In this document: piece after piece, positions 9,341 to 17,667 of the stretch | Layout of the letters: the number at the start of each line of letters is the position of its first letter | How positions within the stretch are numbered: the first letter of the stretch is position 1 | DNA from: an uncultured Hyphomonas sp. | GTDB lineage: Bacteria > Pseudomonadota > Alphaproteobacteria > Caulobacterales > Hyphomonadaceae | Direction of reading: 5' to 3' | Assembly (NCBI RefSeq): GCF_963677035.1 | Contig: NZ_OY781472.1 | Coordinates: forward strand, 1,674,001 to 1,738,000 | DNA: 64,000 nucleotides | Program-made: the position numbers and the translations under genes | The notes under the pieces: generated by a model | Database searches by the model: none | Seen by the model: only the letters and a program-made list of their open reading frames with translations | Told to the model about the DNA's origin: nothing

Positions 9341-10132
9341 TCAGCGCAGGACTTCGAAGGTGAGTGACGTGGTATAGCTGCGCTCGTCTGTGTCGGCGCC
9401 AGCCGGTGCATCGGCACGATGCCGGGTCATGAGAAGGTAGATGCCGGGCTTGTCGAAGCTGAGGTCGAGGTGCCCATCCGTGTCCGTTGTAAACTCCTTA
9501 TGGTACTTTGGGGATTCATAGTCTCCGCCGTCGCGAGAGAGCGTGACGGTCTGATCAGCGAGCGGCTTGCCATCGAACGTCACGTCCAGGGAGAAGCCTT
9601 CATCAAGGTAGATTTCGTTCGGATGAGTAAGTGGGTGGATTGCCAGACGGCCGATTGTCGTGTCCACGGCCGAGCGGGTGGACGGACCTTTGGTGACGTA
9701 GACATCGGCGACGGTTTCGGTCTGGCTGGTAATCACTTTGATGGCGTTTTCCGGCACTTTGTTGCCTTCCTCAAACAGCGGTTTCCACTCACCGTCGATG
9801 AGAGCGACCTTGCTGGTCCGGCCGAGGCGCGCGCCTGTCGTGAACCGGTAGGTGCCTTGTTCCGTCAGAGGGCTTTCAAGAATGACAACCTGCCGGAATG
9901 GCGTGACAGATAGGAAGTCACTGCGCGAGCCATCCGGCAAAACAACGTGATAGTCGTTCGAATCGACGGCGATCTCCGGCGTTGCGAAGTCTTCCGTGAA
10001 AGAGGCCTGCAGGGTGACAAAGTTCCCTTTGGCAGTCGTGAAAACAGTCGGCAGCAAATAGGAGGTGTGGGCGGAAGCGGCAGGGATTGCCAGCGCCGCC
10101 ACGAGGGCTGCGGCGCAAAGTCGGAAGTTCAT
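9341..10132 (-). CDS. DUF4198 periplasmic protein
   Basis: 263 residues with a cleavable signal peptide (cut expected after ASA, before HTSYLLP). The mature start HTSYLLPTVF followed by a beta-rich domain (FVTLQASFTEDFATPE, GTYRFTTGARLG) and a C-terminal beta-sandwich-like half (PLADQTVTLSRDGGDY...GIYLLMTRHR) is the layout of DUF4198 proteins. These are found next to TonB-dependent metal-uptake genes and are often called nickel/iron uptake accessory proteins; no catalytic role is established. A Fur-like palindrome lies in the divergent region shared with the ApbE gene, which suggests iron control. Confidence 0.8.
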   Translation of the reverse strand: MNFRLCAAALVAALAIPAASAHTSYLLPTVFTTAKGNFVTLQASFTEDFATPEIAVDSNDYHVVLPDGSRSDFLSVTPFRQVVILESPLTEQGTYRFTTGARLGRTSKVALIDGEWKPLFEEGNKVPENAIKVITSQTETVADVYVTKGPSTRSAVDTTIGRLAIHPLTHPNEIYLDEGFSLDVTFDGKPLADQTVTLSRDGGDYESPKYHKEFTTDTDGHLDLSFDKPGIYLLMTRHRADAPAGADTDERSYTTSLTFEVLR

Positions 10133-10182
10133 GGTCTGGACCCTTCGATTGGTTTCCTGTCGCAGAAAGTGGCTTGCACAAA

Positions 10183-10205
10183 TTGCGATTGAGAATTATT
10201 CGCAA
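10183..10205. promoter_or_regulatory. Fur-like box between DUF4198 and apbE genes
   Basis: A palindromic site with outer arms TTGCGA and TCGCAA and an AT-rich centre (GAATTATT). It resembles the two sites near fur and could control both divergent genes. Inferred from pattern and context. Confidence 0.6.
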
Positions 10206-10286
10206 TAACGATAATCCGACGAGAAAGTCAAATCCAAAGTCGCCGGACATGATGCCGCGGATCAAAAATGCAGGAAATTTAAGGAC

Positions 10287-11765
10287 ATGCTCTTTCCCAA
10301 AACCTTGTTTGCCGCCGCTTGTTTAGGCGCGGTTACCTTGACGGCCGTGGCCGAACAAAAGGCTTACAACCGGCACCGAGACCATGTGCTGGGCACTTCG
10401 TTCGATCTGGTCGTAATGGCTGAAAAGGAAAAAGTAGCTGACCAGGCAGAAGCTGCCGCGCTGGAGGAAATCACCCGGCTGAACGCCCTTTTGAGCAATT
10501 ACGATCCTGACAGTGAGGTGTCGCAGCTCAACACGAAACCGGCGGCGAAAGTCTCGGCGGACCTCATGCGGGTACTTACCATCTGCGAATCATTTCGTGA
10601 GCGGAGTATTGACGCGGTCAGTTGCCGCATCGGTGAGGCGATCTCGATCTGGAATGCCGCTGAGAAGCAGGATGCGATCCCCGACCGGGCAAACCTGCGT
10701 CTTGTTTCAGGGCAGGCAAAACGTGTCGAGGTTGACCTTGATCAGGTGAAAGAAACGGTTACGCGGCCGGAGCCTGTCGTGTTCAGAACCGATGCGCTGG
10801 CCAAGGGGTACATTATCGACATGGCGCTGGAAGCCGCCCGCAAGGTCGCGCCGGGAGCCAAAGGCATCCTCCTCAATATCGGCGGTGACCAGCGGGCCTG
10901 GGGGCAGGGGCCGCATGACGGGAAATGGCGCACAGGGATCAGCAGCTTTTCCGCAACGGCCGCGCCCGGGCCTGTGCTGAGCTTTGCCGCAGGGGCGCTC
11001 GCCACCAGCGGCACGGGCCCACGCGACCGTATCATCGATGGACAGCATTTTGGGCACATTATTTCGCCGGTTGATGGCTGGCCGGTCTCCGGCAAGCTGC
11101 GTGTCAGTGTCTATGCGAAGGATGCCATGACGGCGGATGCCCTGGCGACTGCCTTGATGGTCATGAACATCAGCGATGCGATCTCCATGATCGAGGGGAT
11201 GGAGGGGGTCGAAGCTTCGGTTGTGGCGGATGACGGCCGCATCTATAGCTCATCCGGCTGGACCGTACTGGAAGATACGGCGCCAGGCGCGCCTTCTGAC
11301 GGCGCTGTGCCCGTCTGGCCGGAGGGGTACCAGCTAACGATTGACCTCGAAATTCCGGACCTCAAGGTCGCCAAATATGAGCGTCCTTATATTGCGGCAT
11401 GGATTGCCGATGCTGACCGGAACCTGATTCGTATTCTGATGTTGTCCGGCGACGAGTCGCGCTGGATGGAGGAGAATTATTACTGGTTCCGTCGCTTTGG
11501 ACGGAAAGCAGGCAGCCTTGTTGATGCCATGTCGGGGCCGACGCGGCGGCCGGGCGTCTATACGCTGGTCTGGGACGGGCGGGATGATGATGGCAATGCC
11601 GTGCCGCCTGGCGATTATATTCTCCACGTCGAAGCCGCCCGCGAGCACGGTGACCACCAGCATGAGAGCCTCGATCTGCCGCTGAGCACCGGGGCATTCA
11701 CGAAAGACATTCCCGCTGGCGCCGAACTCGGTAAAGTTCAAATCCGGTTCGGGGTTCCACAATGA
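10287..11765 (+). CDS. apbE: FAD:protein FMN transferase (ApbE) fused to DUF2271
   Basis: 492 residues. After a signal peptide, residues 30-330 form an ApbE domain: RHRDHVLGTSFDLVV, LNALLSNYDPDSEVSQLN, the DALAKGYIID segment, LNIGGDQRAWG and the metal-binding YAKDAMTADALATALMVM. ApbE enzymes attach FMN to Thr/Ser of target proteins in the periplasm. Residues 345-490 form a DUF2271 domain (YQLTIDLEIPD, YIAAWIADADRNLIR, AMSGPTRRPGVYTLVWDGRDDDG). In many bacteria ApbE, DUF2271 and PepSY are separate neighbouring genes; here the first two are fused. The stop overlaps the next start (ATGA), so translation is coupled with the PepSY protein, a plausible redox partner in reductive iron uptake. Confidence 0.88.
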   Translation: MLFPKTLFAAACLGAVTLTAVAEQKAYNRHRDHVLGTSFDLVVMAEKEKVADQAEAAALEEITRLNALLSNYDPDSEVSQLNTKPAAKVSADLMRVLTICESFRERSIDAVSCRIGEAISIWNAAEKQDAIPDRANLRLVSGQAKRVEVDLDQVKETVTRPEPVVFRTDALAKGYIIDMALEAARKVAPGAKGILLNIGGDQRAWGQGPHDGKWRTGISSFSATAAPGPVLSFAAGALATSGTGPRDRIIDGQHFGHIISPVDGWPVSGKLRVSVYAKDAMTADALATALMVMNISDAISMIEGMEGVEASVVADDGRIYSSSGWTVLEDTAPGAPSDGAVPVWPEGYQLTIDLEIPDLKVAKYERPYIAAWIADADRNLIRILMLSGDESRWMEENYYWFRRFGRKAGSLVDAMSGPTRRPGVYTLVWDGRDDDGNAVPPGDYILHVEAAREHGDHQHESLDLPLSTGAFTKDIPAGAELGKVQIRFGVPQ

Positions 11766-12409
11766 AAGCGGATGTCACCATGCCGCTCCGGAGCCGGCTG
11801 TTGAAGCGGCCGAAATTCAACAAGGGCGCGTTCTATCGCACATGCCGAATGCTGCATGCCTATCTCTCGGCGGCGGCATTTATCATGCTGATCTTCTTCG
11901 CCCTGACCGGATTCCTGTTGAACCATCCGCAATGGTTCGGTGCCGCGCGCGTATCGGGCGGTGACGTGACGATCGATCTTGATCCGGAGCATCTTGAGCG
12001 CGCGCGCGTATCACCGGAAGCGGGCAGGGCGCTGGCTGACCTGGTCGCTGCGCAAACACTTTTGAAAGGCGCCTATCAGGACGGGGAAGTGCTGGAGGAC
12101 GAAGCCTATCTGCGTCTTGCGGGCGTTAAGGGCACGTCCGATGTGGTCATCGACTTCGAGACCAGCACAGCGGACGTCGAAGTGCGCCGCGCAAATCTCA
12201 CCTCCATGCTCCACGACCTGCACCGCGGCAAGGATGCCGGGCCGTTCTGGAAGCGCCTGATCGATGTAACGGCGATCCTGATTCTGACGATGTCGCTGGC
12301 CGGGCTGATCCTGTTCTTTTCGTTACGCTTCCGCCTCGCGAACAGCCTCAAGATCATGGGGGCGACGCTTGTCGTGTTCGGCGTACTCTTTATTTTCCTG
12401 ACGCCCTAG
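11762..12409 (+). CDS. PepSY-associated membrane protein
   Basis: 215 residues with an N-terminal TM helix after RTCRMLHAYLSAAAFIMLIFFALTG, a periplasmic part, an LHDLHRGKDAG segment and two C-terminal TM helices. The H-A-Y...TGF-L-L-N-H pattern is typical of PepSY-associated TM proteins that accompany DUF2271/ApbE and TonB systems and probably act as small periplasm-facing ferric reductase parts. It overlaps the ApbE-DUF2271 gene by four bases. Its TAG stop shares the palindrome CTAG with the stop of the convergent tonB gene. Confidence 0.8.
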   Translation: MKADVTMPLRSRLLKRPKFNKGAFYRTCRMLHAYLSAAAFIMLIFFALTGFLLNHPQWFGAARVSGGDVTIDLDPEHLERARVSPEAGRALADLVAAQTLLKGAYQDGEVLEDEAYLRLAGVKGTSDVVIDFETSTADVEVRRANLTSMLHDLHRGKDAGPFWKRLIDVTAILILTMSLAGLILFFSLRFRLANSLKIMGATLVVFGVLFIFLTP

Positions 12410-13272
12410 TCGCCCTCAATCTCGACCGAGAAGGAACAATTGACGCCGGGCGGCGGGACAGGGAAAGGCGCCGCCCGGCGTACCACCTTCAGCGCATCCC
12501 GGTCGAAACGGGACGAGCGTGAGGATTTGGCGATCCGGATATCTTCCAGTTCTCCGTCCTGGCCGATAGTGAACGACACGAAGGCGGAACCAGGACTCGA
12601 GGCCCGGGGACGGCGAACCTTTGACAGGTGCTGCATCACGAGGCCGGCATAGTTTGTAGACGCAGCACGCCCGGATCCGGCGCCTTCCTGGTCCGATGCA
12701 TTGCCTGCCACGGTGTTCTTGTCAGACACCCCGTCTTCAGCGTCCGCGTCGTTGCCGACGGCAGGTCCGGCTGTCCCGCTGCCGGCGCCGGTTACTGCCT
12801 GTGCCTCAACGGAGGGGCCGGGTACAGTTCCGGTATATGCAGTGTCGTCTGCGATGTCTGTCTCCTGTGCGGGGGCGCGTGCGGTGTCCTCAACCGGCTT
12901 TGCAGAAGTGTCGGCAGGAGTAGGCTCGGGCGGCTGCGGTGCGACCTGAGATAGCTCCGGCCTGATAGGTTTGGGGGCCGGCTTCGGCAGCGGCGCGGGA
13001 TCCGGGCGGGTTTCGTGCTCCGTTTCAGGCGCCTTCGGTTCAGACGTCTTCGGTTCCGGCACGTGCATGCTGACCGGTTGCGGATCTGCCTGGTTGCTGC
13101 CCGCCCCGCTCGCGGCACGGGCGCCTGGTGGAGCACCGATATGGATCTCGGCGCCGCCCCCGGTAATCTGCGTGGCGGTGCCGCCGGGCCCGGCCGCCGC
13201 GAACACGACGAGGTGGATTGCGAGGGAGGCACTCACGGCCATACCAATCCGGATCGTCAGAGCATGGGTCAT
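12406..13272 (-). CDS. tonB: TonB energy-transducing protein
   Basis: 288 residues. An N-terminal TM segment (residues about 8-28, IGMAVSASLAIHLVVFAAAG) is followed by a long Pro/Glu/Lys-rich stretch (EPKTSEPKAPE, PAPLPKPAPKPIRPE) and a C-terminal TonB domain (YAGLVMQHLSKVRRPR, GSAFVSFTIGQDGELEDIRIAKSS, FDRDALKVVRRAAPFPVPP). The frame is open much further upstream, but the start at 13272 gives an ATGA overlap with exbD and places the TM helix at the N-terminus, so I chose it. It passes proton-motive energy from the ExbB-ExbD complex to outer-membrane receptors. It is the last gene of the receptor-exbB-exbD-exbD-tonB operon. Confidence 0.9.
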   Translation of the reverse strand: MTHALTIRIGMAVSASLAIHLVVFAAAGPGGTATQITGGGAEIHIGAPPGARAASGAGSNQADPQPVSMHVPEPKTSEPKAPETEHETRPDPAPLPKPAPKPIRPELSQVAPQPPEPTPADTSAKPVEDTARAPAQETDIADDTAYTGTVPGPSVEAQAVTGAGSGTAGPAVGNDADAEDGVSDKNTVAGNASDQEGAGSGRAASTNYAGLVMQHLSKVRRPRASSPGSAFVSFTIGQDGELEDIRIAKSSRSSRFDRDALKVVRRAAPFPVPPPGVNCSFSVEIEGD

Positions 13273-13649
13273 CGCGGAAGTGTCTCCGTCATCAGGATTA
13301 TGCGGCTGGCGCCCGCGTTCTGCAGCCGGGTGACGAGACGCAACAGGTCTGCGGCGGGCAGCGCCTTGTCCGGCAGGAGGCGGGCAGGGGCGTCCTCGCC
13401 GCTCTGATCGAGGTATGCTTCCACCGAGCTGACTGGCTGGTTCCGGAAGAACATTTCTCCGTCTGCCGTAATGATGAGGGCATCGGGCGGGGAGCAGCAT
13501 TCGCCCGCTTCGCTTTCGACATAATCGGGCGAGGCGAGAGGCGGTGCGGCCAGCGACCCGGTCACCATGAAGAAGATGAGGATCAGAAAGACGATATTGA
13601 TCAACGCAGTCGTCGGTTCGCGTTCGGTCTGGGAACGTGTGCGTCTCAT
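13269..13649 (-). CDS. exbD: ExbD/TolR family protein (second copy)
   Basis: 126 residues with a short cytoplasmic N-terminus, one TM helix (TALINIVFLILIFFMVTGSL) and a periplasmic domain with the typical end VTRLQNAGASRIILMTETLP. The usual TM aspartate of ExbD is replaced in this copy (INIVFL rather than IDVIFL), whereas the other ExbD copy keeps it. This suggests division of labour between the two. It overlaps its neighbours by four bases on both sides, so translation is coupled. Confidence 0.88.
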   Translation of the reverse strand: MRRTRSQTEREPTTALINIVFLILIFFMVTGSLAAPPLASPDYVESEAGECCSPPDALIITADGEMFFRNQPVSSVEAYLDQSGEDAPARLLPDKALPAADLLRLVTRLQNAGASRIILMTETLPR

Positions 13650-14032
13650 GGCGTCTCCACCACATAGATTGTCAGCTCAGGGATCTGGTTCAGCTCAGCC
13701 AGAACGTCCGTCATCCGCTGGGTGCTGATTTCGGGCGCGACACTCAGGGCGACGACCGTGTTGTCCGTCAGCTTCCCTTTCAGGGCTGCCGTCCAGCCAT
13801 GGGCCGGCAAGACAGCGCCATCAAGGCGCATGTGGTGCGTGTCGATGGTGAGTTCCAGAATATCCGGCGCCTCACTCATGGCCTCGCTGCCCGCACCGGT
13901 GGCGGCAATGTCCAGTTCGGAAAATTTCGAGAAGGTCGAGGCCAGCATGAAGAAGAGCAACAGCAGGAAGATCACGTCGATGAGCGACGTGATCGACAGG
14001 CTTCTGCGCCGGGTGATGCGCTTAAGTGCCAT
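13646..14032 (-). CDS. exbD: ExbD/TolR family protein (first copy)
   Basis: 128 residues from the ATG at 14032 (an in-frame ATG at 14041 is also possible). The sequence MALKRITRRRSLSITSLIDVIFLLLLFFMLAST is a canonical ExbD start with the proton-path aspartate in SLIDVIF. The periplasmic part ends VLAELNQIPELTIYVVETP. The start lies inside the end of exbB, showing tight coupling. It forms the proton channel with ExbB that drives TonB. Confidence 0.9.
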   Translation of the reverse strand: MALKRITRRRSLSITSLIDVIFLLLLFFMLASTFSKFSELDIAATGAGSEAMSEAPDILELTIDTHHMRLDGAVLPAHGWTAALKGKLTDNTVVALSVAPEISTQRMTDVLAELNQIPELTIYVVETP

Positions 14033-14684
14033 ACCGCACATTCGTATTGGCCGCGGTGGCTGATGCCGGTGTCAGCGGCGTCAGGAATACGGCGAAGGCG
14101 GCTTCGGCCAGTGTCCGGTCGGCATTGATGCGGCTTTCGAACCAGGTCAGTGCCATGGAGGTCGGCATCGCGACGGCCAGGCCTGCAGCCGTGGTGAGCA
14201 ACGCCACCCAGATACCGCCCGCCAGCGCCGATGGATCGACCTGCGAGCCGGCCGCCTGCAATGACTGGAATGCTTCGATCATGCCCAGCACCGTGCCGAA
14301 CAGGCCGAGCAGGGGGGCAAGCTGTACGACAATGTCGAGCACGCGCAGCCCGCGTTCAAGCGGCGCGAAGGCTTGCTCCGCCTCCGCTTCCATCCGCCGG
14401 GGCGCTTCCGGCCGCTTTTCCACCTCTATGGCAAGCAAGAGCACGCGGGAGAGATAGCTTCCTGATCCTTTCAGGTGATCGGCGGCTGCTTTCGTCTGCC
14501 CGGCATCCCAGCGGGCAAGCGCCTTGCGGATCTGCCGGTGCCGGCCGACACCTTCGGACCGGAACTGCCAGAATTTCAGCAGCACAATCGCCAGTGACAC
14601 AACCGAGACACAGGCAAGGATGACGAGGACGGGCCCGCCAAGGGCAATGAATTGCCGGACAGGTGTAAGAATGGACATTCTCAT
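14022..14684 (-). CDS. exbB: ExbB/MotA/TolQ family proton channel protein
   Basis: 220 residues with an N-terminal TM helix (ALGGPVLVILACVSVVSLAIVLL) and two C-terminal TM helices. They contain the MotA/TolQ/ExbB signature LAPLLGLFGTVLGMIEAFQ and GGIWVALLTTAAGLAVAMPTS. It forms the membrane pump with the two ExbD proteins that energises TonB. It lies 82 bases downstream of the TonB-dependent receptor on the same strand. A second ATG two codons in (14678) is an equally possible start. Confidence 0.92.
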   Translation of the reverse strand: MRMSILTPVRQFIALGGPVLVILACVSVVSLAIVLLKFWQFRSEGVGRHRQIRKALARWDAGQTKAAADHLKGSGSYLSRVLLLAIEVEKRPEAPRRMEAEAEQAFAPLERGLRVLDIVVQLAPLLGLFGTVLGMIEAFQSLQAAGSQVDPSALAGGIWVALLTTAAGLAVAMPTSMALTWFESRINADRTLAEAAFAVFLTPLTPASATAANTNVRYGT

Positions 14685-14766
14685 GCTCCGATCTGTGGGC
14701 TGTCATTCTGTCTGAACCGGTGCCAGCAAGTAGCCGGCACCGGCTCGAGACAGCTGATGCTGAGGC

Positions 14767-16764
14767 CTAGAAGGTTTTCGACACCGTGAATTTGAGATTC
14801 CGTCCGGGGGCCGGGCGTGTGGCGAGGTTTGGCGTGTAGTTCTTGTCGAGCAGGTTCTCGATGCCGAACCGGAACGCGATGCCTTCCAGCACGCCTTCCT
14901 GGGGCGTGAAGGTTGCCCGCAGGTTTGCGATGACGAAGCCGGGGTCAGTCGTTCCGTCCACGTTGATCTCGTCGACCGCAACAATCTCACCGGAAAGGTC
15001 GGCGAGGCGGTCGAACCGCTTGCCGAGCGTCAGGCGGAGCGAATTCGCCGGCAGGTTTCGCCAATCCCTGGTGTTGCCCGTGCTGGAACTGGTTTCTTCG
15101 CCATCGACAATATTGGCGTTGATGTCGGCGTAATAGCCGTCGGCGCGGGCATAGGAACCTTCAAGTTCCAGTCCCTGCAGCTCGACGGAATCAACGTCGG
15201 AGTACGACGTATTGTCCTCCAGATCCGTGTGATAGTAATTGGCCTTCAGCGCGAGCGAGTCATCTTCCGAGAAAACGCCAATCCGGTCATAGGATCCGCC
15301 GAGCTCATACGTTTTACCGATTTCCGGCTGTTCCATATAGGTGGCGTTTTCGAGGTCATCGATGATCGGCAGGCTTTCGGTGTAGGCATAGCTGCCGAAG
15401 AGGGCGAAGCCATTATCGAAGGCTTTGCGCAGGGATGCACCGCCCATCAGGGCGCTGTTATCGTAGCTGACATTGCTGCCATCATCCAGCGTACCTTCGA
15501 CGTCGGAGGTTTCGTAGCGAAGAGCAGGTGTGAAGCTCCAGCCCTCACCGAACTCGATCTGGTCGACGACGAACAGCGCATAGCGATTGTCTTCACCACC
15601 GGGAGCGGAGCTCGCGTCCAGGCGTTCCTTCAGCATGTATTCGACGCCGGTTCGCAGATCGTGCGTGATGGCGCCCATTTCGATGAAGGCGGTATTTTTC
15701 ACCGTCAGCTTTGTGGTTTCGTATTGCTGATCGGCCTCCACCACGGCGAAACACCCGAAGGGGCCGCTTCCAGCAATACATTCCTGTTCAATCTCCTGGT
15801 TGGCGTAGGAATAGATGGCATCGAGGTTGACGAGGTCGTTTGTGACCGGATTGTAGTTGTATCTGACAGAGACGGTTTCCGAGGTCGTATCGCGGTCGAC
15901 ATTGCCGAACGAGCCACCGCTGGTGCCGAAGGAGTCATACGGTTTGTCGCGTTCGGTGGTTTCGGTGTTCGTATAGCTGCCAGTGATGCTGTGATCGCCG
16001 AATGTGTAGCGGGCTTTCACCAGATAAGACGGTAGCTCGAACGCGCTGTTTGCAATGACCTTGTCCTGACCGTCTTCCTGGTCGTGCTGTTCGCGCCAGG
16101 AATAATTGGCAAGAAATTCCAGATTTTCGGTGGGTTGCAGGGCCAGCGTGCTGGACGAGTTGAACCCGTCCATATTCGTCGCACCGCCGAGCGTCTGCCG
16201 GAAGGCGGCGCCGGGCTTGCCGCCGGTCATGTCGGAGGCATCAATGGTTTCAAGGCGCACGACGCCGCCTATAATGCCGGAGCCATATTCGAAGCTGCCG
16301 ACCGTTCCGCGGATGACTTCCACACGCTTGTAGAGCCCGGGGTCAGTGAAGAGCTGCGTCCCGATCCGGTAGAGCTCTTCCGAGCCCACGCTGGCGCCAT
16401 CCACCTGTACGGCGACTTTCTGGTCCGTGCCGTATGTGCCGTTCGCGCCGAAACCGCGGATATTGATGCCTGAGCCGATCGGGGTGGATCCGTTCACCAG
16501 CGACACACCCGGGACCGAATCGATCAGTTCGGCAATCGTACTGGCCTGGCGGTCTTCAATTTCTTCCTGATCGATCTCCGTCTCAGGCACAGCCGTGTCG
16601 GTCTTCACGGCACGTTTGCTCTGGCCCAGCTGGATCGTGCCGAGAAACGCGTCGCCTTCCGGGGGCGGGGCCTCCTGAGCGATGGCATATTGTTGCACGG
16701 TCAACAGGACGAGGACTGAAGTGGTTGCCTGAAGTGTCAGCCTTCCGGCGCGGTGATGGAACAT
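14767..16764 (-). CDS. TonB-dependent outer-membrane receptor (iron/haem type)
   Basis: 665 residues: signal peptide, a plug domain (about 60-175: TIAELIDSVPGVSLVNG, INIRGFGANGTYGTDQKVAVQVDG, VEVIRGTVGSFEYGSGIIGGVV) and a 22-strand barrel ending in the C-terminal Phe required for insertion (LKFTVSKTF). The LYRIG...DPGLYKRVEVIRG part is reminiscent of haemoglobin/haem/transferrin-type receptors, but the ligand is inferred. It is the first gene of the energising operon receptor-exbB-exbD-exbD-tonB. Two Fur-like palindromes in its upstream region, shared with the divergent fur gene, indicate repression by iron. Confidence 0.9.
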   Translation of the reverse strand: MFHHRAGRLTLQATTSVLVLLTVQQYAIAQEAPPPEGDAFLGTIQLGQSKRAVKTDTAVPETEIDQEEIEDRQASTIAELIDSVPGVSLVNGSTPIGSGINIRGFGANGTYGTDQKVAVQVDGASVGSEELYRIGTQLFTDPGLYKRVEVIRGTVGSFEYGSGIIGGVVRLETIDASDMTGGKPGAAFRQTLGGATNMDGFNSSSTLALQPTENLEFLANYSWREQHDQEDGQDKVIANSAFELPSYLVKARYTFGDHSITGSYTNTETTERDKPYDSFGTSGGSFGNVDRDTTSETVSVRYNYNPVTNDLVNLDAIYSYANQEIEQECIAGSGPFGCFAVVEADQQYETTKLTVKNTAFIEMGAITHDLRTGVEYMLKERLDASSAPGGEDNRYALFVVDQIEFGEGWSFTPALRYETSDVEGTLDDGSNVSYDNSALMGGASLRKAFDNGFALFGSYAYTESLPIIDDLENATYMEQPEIGKTYELGGSYDRIGVFSEDDSLALKANYYHTDLEDNTSYSDVDSVELQGLELEGSYARADGYYADINANIVDGEETSSSTGNTRDWRNLPANSLRLTLGKRFDRLADLSGEIVAVDEINVDGTTDPGFVIANLRATFTPQEGVLEGIAFRFGIENLLDKNYTPNLATRPAPGRNLKFTVSKTF

Positions 16765-16785
16765 GTAGGACCCCTTGCGTATAAT

Positions 16786-16806
16786 CGCGAATGCAAGTCA
16801 TTCGCA
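16786..16806. promoter_or_regulatory. Fur-like box 1 (receptor/fur intergenic region)
   Basis: Perfect dyad GCGAATG-N5-CATTCGC (16787-16805), about 20 bases upstream of the receptor start. It matches the GCGAAT...ATTCGC core seen in the other sites of this locus. Confidence 0.7.
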
Positions 16807-16843
16807 AACTTATAGCGCCCTTAGCGCACCCGATTTACATTTG

Positions 16844-16865
16844 CAATTGCGAAGCATTCGCATTT
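16844..16865. promoter_or_regulatory. Fur-like box 2 (receptor/fur intergenic region)
   Basis: Perfect dyad TGCGAA-GCA-TTCGCA (16848-16862) within an AT-rich context, between the divergent receptor and fur genes. Confidence 0.7.
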
Positions 16866-17000
16866 TGTGTTTTATGCATGGAGAGTGCGGACAGAGTGCG
16901 TGCGCGTTTGACGTTCTGGTACCGGAATGCCTGCGGAAGACAGGCTCCGGCGCCAGGAAAACGCACACTGTGTAGCCGGAACGAGAAGGGAAATGCAGGA

Positions 17001-17408
17001 ATGAAGACTCTGGTGGACAAATGCCATGCCCATGGGCTCCGCTTGACGGATGCGCGGCGAATTATTGTCGAAGTGCTGCAGGAGGCCGAAGACCACCCCG
17101 ATGCGCTGATCCTGCAGGAAAGGGCCCGCATGCGGGACCCGTCCATCTCAACGGCCACCGTCTACCGCACGCTGAAACTGCTGGAGGAGTTGAGTCTCAT
17201 CAGCCGGCATGATTTCGGCGATGGCCGGGCCCGTTATGAGGAAGCCGATAAGGAGCACCACGATCACCTGATCAATCTGCTGACCGGTGAAATCATTGAG
17301 TTCCACAATGGGGAACTTGAAGAGCTCAAGCGCGCCATTGCCGAACGTCTTGGTTTTGACCTCAAGGACCACCGTCTGGAGCTCTATGGTGTCCCGCGAA
17401 ACGATTAG
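17001..17408 (+). CDS. fur: Fur-family metalloregulator
   Basis: 135 residues with the Fur winged helix (GLRLTDARRIIVEVLQEAEDHPDA, SISTATVYRTLKLLEELSLI) and the metal-binding C-terminal part (HHDHLINLLTGEIIEFHN). The CxxC pair that holds structural zinc in many Fur proteins is absent, as I recall is common in alphaproteobacterial Fur. The frame is open upstream, but the ATG at 17001 follows GCAGGA and gives the normal family length. It is divergent from the TonB receptor, with two Fur-like boxes between them, so it probably represses the iron locus and itself. Confidence 0.88.
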   Translation: MKTLVDKCHAHGLRLTDARRIIVEVLQEAEDHPDALILQERARMRDPSISTATVYRTLKLLEELSLISRHDFGDGRARYEEADKEHHDHLINLLTGEIIEFHNGELEELKRAIAERLGFDLKDHRLELYGVPRND

Positions 17409-17667
17409 CCCGGTGCTTTGCGGACGGTTTGGCGCTCCATGTTCAAAGACCATCCGCCCGCGTCGCGGCGGCGCCTGAACGTCTTCGGGGCTTACCGTTT
17501 GTTGCGCCGCACCTGAGCGCGCTCGCTTCCGGAGGGGCGTTTTGCAATCGCCGCCATTTCGTGTGTGCTGTGTGTGCACAGACAGGCAAAACCCGGTAAA
17601 AGCGTGTGAAGATTGGTCCGGGCTCGTGCGGCCGATATTGTTTTAGCGCTCCGAAATATCTGGAAAA

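Noticed and set aside
13273..13665. Upstream extension of the tonB frame by about 130 codons
   Set aside because: The extension lies inside exbD in another frame and has no protein character. The start at 13272 gives a normal TonB with N-terminal membrane helix and an ATGA overlap.
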